This document shows positions 57,316-64,000 of a DNA stretch of 64,000 nt, piece by piece; within the stretch, counting starts at the first letter, position 1; every line of letters starts with the position of its first letter. The position numbers and the translations under genes were made by a program. Source of the DNA: Theobroma cacao (taxonomy: Eukaryota > Streptophyta > Magnoliopsida > Malvales > Malvaceae); contig NC_030853.1 of NCBI RefSeq assembly GCF_000208745.1, positions 15,230,196 to 15,294,195 on the forward strand, in the 5' to 3' direction. The notes beneath the pieces are model-generated. The model was not told where the DNA came from and ran no database searches. It saw only the letters and a program-made list of their open reading frames with translations.

Positions 57316-58617
57316 CAATTTATCAGTATATCGTCAAATTCATTTAATGAGAACGAGCCATTTTTTTCAAGATTAAGTTCACAATGCCAACATCATAATC
57401 TTTTTTGAAATAAATAGAATTCCAGTAGATTAAGTGGATTTTTTTTTTCCTAAACATCTTGAATAAAGCACCAAAAAAATAGCTTTTTACCAACAAACCA
57501 TTTTTGTCAGCAATTACCATCAATAAAGGTTTTAAATTTTGTAGTGGAGGACGTTTTTTTTAATTTTATTCAATTCCTTTTTGATAGAAAAAGGAATCTA
57601 CAAAAGAGATTAAACAGAAAACAGAAAGACTATGCTAATTTGTAAAAGCTAATCATTCTTCTTCTAGTCATTGATGACTTCTATGTAAACTAGCTTTCCA
57701 TTGCCCACATAGTGCATAAATTAAGTGAAGGTAAATAAGAGCCCTTCTTGGTGGTTGAATTATTTGCATAAAGGGGTGGAAAAAGGATTTGAGGAAGAAG
57801 CTTTTAAGACTTGCTTGCAAGTCTTCCTTGATAAAGGGAAAAAAAGGAAAGAAAAATAAATACTAAAAAGAGTTAGAGTTTTAATTAGAATTTGATAAGA
57901 ACTGTCTTATTAAACTTGAAAAAGTTGACTTCTTTGAAAAAGTGAAAACAAATTGGTGTGTAAGACAACTTGCATTAACTCTTTTACTCCATAGTTGTTT
58001 ATTGGTTTAAAAGTTTATAATTATAAGTGGATGTACAAATTCATTGGGCTTTGCAAGTTGACCAAATACAAATTGATCTAAATGCTACATACCATATAAG
58101 GAAGTTTAAGAAAAGTGCAAAAGATTAAAACCTTTGATCTTGGTTTAAGAACTTATTACAATACATATTATTCTAATGGAAAATGGAGTTATGTTTGGTT
58201 CATAAAAAACACTAAGAAAACTATCAAAAATTGGAATACTCATGTTTTCTAAGGTAAGATATGGAGCTTGGAAAGTATGAATGTGACCCAATAGGCTAGT
58301 ACTGATATTGTCCCTTAAGACCAAATGGATATTGAACCATGGGCTGCTTTGTTATTGGGCAAGACAACCTATGAATTTTAGCTATAATAAAACCCTAAGG
58401 AAAAGTCGAACTTCATTGTTATTTCATCCAACTCAAGTCCAAGTGCCAATCCAAATTAGCCAAAGTTCAAAGTCTAATGAGGAATGATGATCAATTTTCT
58501 TTGTAATTAATACATTTTCTTTCTAATTATGTGTCTTTTAATAGGTTATTACAACAAAATTTAGTAAAAATTTTATTCAAGTCACAATGCTAACACTCTC
58601 GTAACATATGTTATAGA
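57316..58617. other. Unassigned intergenic DNA
   Basis: No gene or element recognised. Confidence 0.4.
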
Positions 58618-58622
58618 TAAAT

Positions 58623-59098
58623 TATTGAGTTTTAGGTTGACTAGAATTTTAAATATTACTTGACTAAGATTCTTGTTTGTGTACAACATTGAGTAATGTA
58701 TGGTTTTAAACTTCTTATTCTACATAGAGTCCTAATCACATTCTACTTTGAACTATTATATTATAAAAGTAGATTTTTAGACTTTAGAAGTATGAGTAGT
58801 GCTTTGGAAGCTCTAAAGAGGGAACACCTTGTAATTTTGTCTTTTCCTCTAGGTGGAGCAAAAGTGGTTTGGGTGAGTTTTCTTGGGAGATTATTGAGAG
58901 AGGATGTGCAAGGGATCTTAGGTTGGTTTAGGAAAACATAGAAGTCAATTTATTGTACTTTAATTTCTCAATAATAAAAGAACGGTTTCACTCCATGGAT
59001 GTAAGCAAGAGGCTAAACTAAGTAAATTCTTTTATTTTTCTATTTGCTTGATTTCTCTAAGTTTTATCTTTGTTGTTTCTTGCACAATTTTCATAACA
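58623..59098 (+). repeat. 5' LTR of the copia element
   Basis: 476 bp. Its start TATTGAG is a decayed form of the 3' LTR start TGTTAAG; it ends 'tttcataaca'. 'tcaatttattgtactttaat' and 'caataataaaagaacg' are shared with the 3' LTR. Confidence 0.8.
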
Positions 59099-59101
59099 AA
59101 C

Positions 59102-59113
59102 TGGTATCCAAGC
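59102..59113 (+). other. Primer-binding site, tRNA-Met type
   Basis: TGGTATCCAAGC against the usual TGGTATCAGAGC, a few bases after the 5' LTR. Confidence 0.75.
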
Positions 59114-59149
59114 TTCAGGTTCAATAAAATCAAGATTCCATAAGGATGT

Positions 59150-59900
59150 TAAAAGTTACTAGTTTTATGAATATTTCAATTGAAATGTTTGATGGGAAGA
59201 ATAGTTTCACGCAATGGCAAAAAAGGATGAAAGATCTCCCCTTATACAGTGAGGTTTGATGCACCCTTTCTTAAGAAAGGAGAAAAGGCAACCAGATGAC
59301 ATAAAGGATGTTGAATGGGTAGAGTTAGAGCAAAAGTGTGTGAGTACTATTTGGCTTTACATTGGAGATAACATGTTTAACCATGTTATTGATAAGGATT
59401 CTGCTCCAAGGTTATGGGTAACGTTGGAGAAGATTTACTTGGTGAAAAATCTTTTCAACAAGTTACAACTTAGATGAAAATTGTATCGCTTAAAGATGGA
59501 GGAGACTAAAGACCTCGTGAAGCATATGAACGAATTTGATGAGATTATTGATCAATTGAAGAAGGATGATAAGAAAGTAGAGGAAGAGGAAAAGGCACTA
59601 TTGTTCATCGCATCACTTCTAGGCTCTTATAAGGTATTTGTGGAATCTCTAATTTGTGGGATGGATAGAATAACAATAGAGCAAGCACAAACAACATTAA
59701 TGTCTTGTTAAGCCCAAAAGAAAAGTAAAGAAAAGGATAGAGATTCAATTGGCTTGGCATTGATAACTGAGGTTCGTAAAAGGAAGTCAACCGACATGGG
59801 ATCTAAGGGTGGCAAGTCTAGATCTAGCAATGTTCAGTGCTTTTAATGCAAAAGGTATAGGCATATTAAAAGGGATTGTTCTACAAAAAATGATCAAAGT
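59150..59900 (+). pseudogene. Copia gag remnant
   Basis: 'FDGKNSFTQWQKRMKDL' (about 59190), 'WVELEQKCVSTIWLYIGDNM' (about 59320), 'YRLKMEETKDLVKHMNEFDE' (about 59483) and 'ALLFIASLLGSYKVFVESLI' follow the gag of Tnt1-like elements. The zinc knuckle at 59838-59879 reads CF-stop-C...RHIKRDC, with a stop inside. Stops at 59476 and 59710 split the frame. Confidence 0.8.
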
Positions 59901-59989
59901 AACGAGAACAAAGGTGTATGTGCTTTCATTGCTTACAGTGATGATTGTGATGAATATGATGTCCTTGCAATCTCAAAAAATATGAATGC

Positions 59990-60338
59990 AAATTTGAATT
60001 GGTATTTAGATTTTGCTTTTACCACTCACATTTGTTATCAAAAGGATTATTTTGATTTACTTTAAGAATGGGTGGTCATGAATTTGACTTTGGGTGATAA
60101 GTCAATAGTGAAAGTCATGGGTCTTGAAGTGATGAAAATCAAAATGTTTGATAACATTGTGCGCTTTTTGAAAGGTGTGGCCCATGTATCAGAAATGTAT
60201 AAGAATCTAATATCATTGAGCCTATTAGACTCCAAAGGGTATGGATATTCTACTTATGATGAAGTGGTAAAAGTCACACAAGACGACATAGTCCTAATGA
60301 AGGGAAATTTGCATAATGGTTTGTATCATCTAGAATAT
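59990..60338 (+). pseudogene. Copia protease and gag-pre-integrase remnant
   Basis: 'NWYLDFAFTTHIC' stands where family members have W.LDSACS.H; the Asp is kept but the following Ser is Phe. 'LTLGDKSIVKVMGLEVMKIK' and 'AHVSEMYKNLISLSLLDSKG' follow. The frame runs into the LTR insertion at 60339. Confidence 0.75.
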
Positions 60339-60841
60339 TGTGAGACCTCAACCTTCATAGACATGTAGCGAAGGTAAACCCTATGATATAGAGCAAAGGT
60401 AGTTTGGTCATTTTCTTGGCGAGCTTTTAGAAGTTGGTTTTCTAATATTATTAAGGCCTAAGTAGGCCTAAGACATGAATGATGAAAATAAGGATAAAAT
60501 GACGAAGGAAATAAAAAAATGATGATTTCCAATGTGGGGGCAAAATGGTCATTTTCATCTCGACTCGAAATTTTCACGTTTTCGTGAACCCGAATATTTC
60601 TAGAATATTCTGGACTTTATCTCAGTGTCAAAAAAGTAAAAAGATTGCATAAAGGATTGGAGAAAGACAAAGCCAACTTGTTAAGGGCATTTTCGTAATT
60701 TAAGTGAAGTTTGGATAAGCTTAGGCTATAAATATCTCATTTCTCCAGCAGCTTCCTCATTTTTCTAGCACCTTCTTGTTCTTCTCATTCCTCATCTCAC
60801 GTTTCTTCATCTTCCATGGAAGCCTCCCTTAAAGCTTCCAT

Positions 60842-60843
<2 letters not shown>

Positions 60844-60879
<36 letters not shown>
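60844..60879 (+). repeat. (CT)n microsatellite
   Basis: About 18 CT units, downstream of the TATA box of LTR A copy 2. Copy 1 has only 'tctctctct' at the same place. Confidence 0.9.
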
Positions 60880-60880
<1 letters not shown>

Positions 60881-61646
60881 GCTTCAATTTTCATGCTTTT
60901 GAGCACTTTTTCATAAAACTTTTTATGCCCTTTCACTTTCTCACCTTAAAACCCTTAAAAAGTCTTACTTCCATCTTCCTCTTACTAGCTGGACATGTAG
61001 AGAGAGAGAGAGAGTGTGAGTGATTCCCCTTATTAGCTTGAAGAATTTTGAAAGAGAATTCATCTACAAAAACCATCAAAGTGAGTATAAGTTAGGGTTA
61101 AATTTTTTTAGTTGTTGATAATGGCTAACAATGGGGTTTGTGAGTGTTTTATCATTGAGATTGTTTATTCACTCTTAGGGTGACTAGAGTAGTGTAAATA
61201 ACTAGCCACTTAATGGCAATTGGAAGCTAGTTAGGAATAACTAGTAGAACTTGATTTAGGAAAGAGCTTTTGGAATTATATTAATGCCAATTTGGGTTGG
61301 TTGTGATGTTGTGTGTGTATAGGTTCCAACAAGGCCTCACATGTCCATTTGGAGCATTAGTTGAGGTTAGAGTCAAGCAAAAGAATCAACAGGACCGGTG
61401 AGTGAACTTGCATTTCAAAATTGCTTTGAGAAATGTAAATGTATTTGGATGAAACATTTGAATGATTTTATCCAACCTTTCTTTAAAAATGTGTGCCAAG
61501 GAATAAGCCCTTGATAAAATGTTTTGATGTTGTGAAAATGCGAAATGCATAAAAGGATAAATCCATGTGCTCCTATATTATGTTGGTATGTATATATATG
61601 AATATATGTCGTGCATTGATGAATAATGTTGTGTGATGATGTTGAA

Positions 61647-61706
61647 GTGTGCGAGTAGGGAGTGCACGCATGATGATGATAGAGTGTGCAAGTAGAGAGT
61701 GCACAC
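61647..61706 (+). repeat. Two tandem hairpins in LTR A copy 2
   Basis: Unit 1: GTGTGC (61647-61652) pairs with GCACGC (61664-61669) with one G:U. Unit 2: GTGTGCA (61684-61690) pairs with TGCACAC (61700-61706) around a 9-nt loop. Confidence 0.6.
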
Positions 61707-61760
61707 ATGATGATGATATTGCATTGAGCTGAGTGTGGTGGGGTGGTATGCATGATGATG

Positions 61761-61761
<1 letters not shown>

Positions 61762-61799
<38 letters not shown>

Positions 61800-61930
61800 N
61801 NNNNNNNNNNNNNNNNNNNNNNNNNNNNNNNNNNNNNNNNNNNNNNNNNNNNNNNNNNNNNNNNNNNNNNNNNNNNNNNNNNNNNNNNNNNNNNNNNNNN
61901 NNNNNNNNNNNNNNNNNNNNNNNNNNNNNN
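61762..61930. other. (AT)n run and assembly gap (131 N)
   Basis: (TA)n from 61762 to 61799, then N from 61800 to 61930. The palindrome array resumes at once after the gap, so it may extend into it. Confidence 1.
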
Positions 61931-62000
61931 CGCTGCAGCAAGAAATTTGCTAAAGCTTCTCGCTGCAGCAAGAAATTTGCTAAAGCTTCTCGCTGTAGCT
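61931..62000 (+). repeat. 30-bp tandem array with CGCTGCAGC cores in LTR A copy 2
   Basis: Cores at 61931, 61961 and 61991 are exactly 30 bp apart; the first two units are identical. A further 'tctcactgcagcgagaa' is near 62213. Confidence 0.8.
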
Positions 62001-62052
62001 AGAAACTCTCGGGTGGTCCTAGAATTTTGACGCAGTGCTTCCAATTTGACAA

Positions 62053-62160
62053 TGATTTTGACCACATTTCGATCAAAACTGGAAAAAGTGGTAAACATAA
62101 AAGTTGTAGCCCAGCCTCTTATCTTTCTAATGGTATAAACATCATGTCAATTAGACTTCT
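62053..62160. promoter_or_regulatory. LTR cassette copy 3: conserved block
   Basis: Core 'aacataaaagttgtagccc' followed by 'agcctcttatctttctaatgg'. It matches 24693-24795 and, inverted, 4019-4115. Relative to the sense of its LTR it is in the opposite orientation to the copy in the Athila-like LTR. Confidence 0.65.
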
Positions 62161-62934
62161 GTAGTAAGAGATATGCTTGAAAAACCGAAATATATGCAAA
62201 CTGAGATTGTTTCTCACTGCAGCGAGAAACTTGCTATCATGCTTGCTACCTTGCTTGATTTTGACATATTTTTCACCCATTTAACTTCATGGATTGATCA
62301 TGGATTTTTGCAACACTATGAGGTTATTAATCAAAGTTTGAAATGAGGGGTTTTTTTTTAGTAAGAAATTGAATCAATTGCATTGTTATTGAAACAAGTG
62401 CATTATGATTTTCAAGTTCTCCTTATCGATTGCTTGTTCCCTTCTTATGTTCACTCACTGAGTTTTATACTCATTTTTTAAAACTTCATGTTTTCAGATT
62501 TGGAGGCAGTTGGAACCTAGATTGAGTTGTCTATGTATGCTTGCCTTCTTTATAGGTACTATAACATCTCAGTAGTTGTACCTTCACCCACGATCACTCC
62601 GCTGATGGTCAAGGGTTTGTTACTTGTGAACACATATATGTAATGTAATCCGTTAGTATCCATGTTATAAGTCAAATATGTATATTTGATTACTGATGCC
62701 ACTAGGAGTTGGCAACCGGGTGACATTATTTTGACATAATAAATTGTAAGTAATGGGTCACTATAAAATAGTTATTGAAATAATTTTTAGTAAAGAATTA
62801 CAATATGTGGTTTTAGAAATGATGGTTGGGAATAATGATCGGGATTGCATAAAAAGGCTTGCTTGGGCTTAGTGAGCTATGCCCATTGGGCCCATGCGCC
62901 TGTCATGGCCCGGGATTTGGGCTATGACAAATAT

Positions 62935-63343
62935 GAGGCCTCGAAGGGATGGGAATAGTGCATAGGAGATGGTAGCTACCAAAATGAGATTTCATTTGCT
63001 GAGAAGGTGGTGAAAGGTTCCCATGATGTAGATGATGGTGAAAAGATGAAAAATCTTGCTAATACCGAATTGGAAGAGTCGTCAATGTCTCTTTTCGAAG
63101 TCAATCAATGCCATTGACTTGACCACTACACAAGCACATTGGTCATTTTGTGGAATCGAGTATTGGACCATGCTTGACTTAATATATGTAATCATGGTAA
63201 TTTTGAAAGCTAGTGGTTTAGAAAGTCTTGTGCTTGAAGAATTGTTTAAGGTGTTGAAAAGCATGTGGAGTTAATAGGTTGCAATTGGGTGGTATTGGTG
63301 GAAGAGGTTTAACGAGTTTGAATTCAAGTCAAATGTGGAGATT
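62935..63343 (+). pseudogene. Residual internal sequence of the copia element
   Basis: Directly continues the copia frame after the nested LTR ('EASKGWE', then a stop). No pol domain is recognised in the remaining 400 bp, so most of pol has been deleted. Confidence 0.45.
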
Positions 63344-63801
63344 TGTTAAGTTTTAAGTTGACTAGAATTCTAAATCTTATTTGAATAAGATTTTTGTTTG
63401 TGTATAACATTGAATAGTTGAATGATTTTAAACTTCTTGTTCCACATCAAGTCTTAATCATGTTCTAATTTGGACTTATATATTACAAAAATGGATTTCT
63501 AAGCTTTGGGAGCTCAAGAGATAGACACCTTGTAACTTTGTCTTTTACTCTAGATGGAGCTAGATTGGTTTAAGTGAATGTTCTTGAAAGATTATTGTGA
63601 AAGAGGGTGTGCAAGGGATCTTGAGTTGGTTTAAAGAACTATAGAGATCAATTTATTGTACTTTAATTTCTCAATAATAAAAGAACGATTTCACTTCGTA
63701 GACATAAGTAAGAGGTTGAATTACATAAATTTTTGTATTTTTCTATTTCCTTTATTTATCTGAATTTTATCTTTATTGTTTCTTGGGTAATTTTCATAAC
63801 A
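63344..63801 (+). repeat. 3' LTR of the copia element
   Basis: 458 bp, TGTTAAG...TCATAACA, preceded by a 'gtggagatt' purine run and followed by the TSD taaat. Confidence 0.85.
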
Positions 63802-63806
63802 TAAAT

Positions 63807-64000
63807 AAAAAAGAAAGTCCATTGGACCTTGAACAACTATTATTTTATTATTTTCTTTTTAAAAAAAGTCAGTTGCAATTCTTATTGGGTTGCGGGCAAA
63901 GAATTCATGTTAAACATTTATTATAAGGAAATTATTATTGTCCATTTGTCACCTGTGAGGCTATGGTCTTATTATTCAACATCGGGTTGGGTATGGAATC
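63807..64000. other. Unassigned DNA to the window end
   Basis: No feature recognised. Confidence 0.5.

Larger units (their letters stand above)
60339..62929 (+). mobile_element. Solo LTR, gypsy family A copy 2, nested in the copia element
   Basis: TGTGAGACCTC...GGGCTATGACA, with a perfect target duplication aatat (60334-60338 and 62930-62934). TATAAATA at 60727-60734. Colinear with copy 1 except for an expanded (CT)n, an (AT)n plus a 131-base gap, and the conserved block at 62053-62160 that copy 1 seems to lack. Confidence 0.9.
58623..63801 (+). mobile_element. Ty1/copia (Tork/Tnt1-like) element, deleted, split by LTR A copy 2
   Basis: LTRs at 58623-59098 and 63344-63801 are flanked by a perfect 5-bp duplication taaat (58618-58622 and 63802-63806). 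A tRNA-Met-type PBS follows the 5' LTR, and a 'ggagatt' purine run precedes the 3' LTR. Gag, a decayed zinc knuckle and a protease-like region are recognisable; integrase, RT and RNase H are not. Without the nested LTR and its duplication it is about 2.58 kb, about half the usual length. The two LTRs differ at many sites, so it is old. Confidence 0.85.

Noticed and set aside
61931..62000. Regular 30-bp repeats resembling a CRISPR array
   Set aside because: They are near-identical tandem repeats without variable spacers, inside an LTR of a eukaryotic genome.
61415..62098. Reading frames across the gap in LTR A copy 2
   Set aside because: They are made of N and (TA)n translation; no real protein is supported.

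Overview
This is plant nuclear DNA: AT-rich, full of degenerate LTR and LINE retrotransposons, with one recognisable host gene. The gene, at 42127-42414, encodes a mini zinc finger (MIF2-type) protein whose sequence looks like a dicot, probably rosid, orthologue. The species cannot be fixed from this window. There are two sized assembly gaps (50346-51183 and 61800-61930) and two single N positions (1755, 40544).

Layout from left to right. 1332-3523 is a minus-strand gypsy-type LTR (family B) with its polypurine tract. 3720-4422 is an Athila-like LTR fragment. 4423-12303 is a minus-strand Ty1/copia Sirevirus-like element with an extra downstream ORF and a missing 5' end. 12304-16065 is the 5' end of a Tat/Ogre-like gypsy element on the minus strand. 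16066-21880 is a decayed L1-type LINE on the plus strand. 21881-25029 is a deleted Athila-like gypsy element on the minus strand. 25128-31945 is a long solo LTR (family C) carrying a nested solo LTR (family A, copy 1). 32989-37779 is an internally deleted gypsy element with a perfect 5-bp target duplication, interrupted by a 1-kb hAT-type element. 37.8-44.3 kb is the least repeat-dense part and holds the MIF gene. 44333-47165 is a 5'-truncated LINE on the minus strand. 47794-52766 is a family B LTR containing family A copy 3. After that come a PIF/Harbinger-like MITE (53349-54224), a long-TIR element (55591-56262), and two inverted copies of a dispersed repeat (47225-47640 and 56450-57315). 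58623-63801 is a deleted Ty1/copia element with perfect target duplications, itself interrupted by family A copy 2.

Apart from the MIF gene every coding region is a broken transposable-element remnant. The window is therefore best read as a record of nested insertions: at least four insertion-into-element events are resolved by target-site duplications.

The most unusual signal is in non-coding DNA. A conserved block of about 100 bp, paired with arrays of short CpG-centred palindromes, occurs in three different LTR contexts and in both orientations relative to the host LTR. Comparable arrays of different palindromes occur in the Sirevirus LTR, the family B LTRs and the long-TIR element. Family A LTRs also carry a pair of hairpins at a fixed position whose sequences differ but whose pairing is kept. 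All similarities were judged by eye; no alignment or database search was run.
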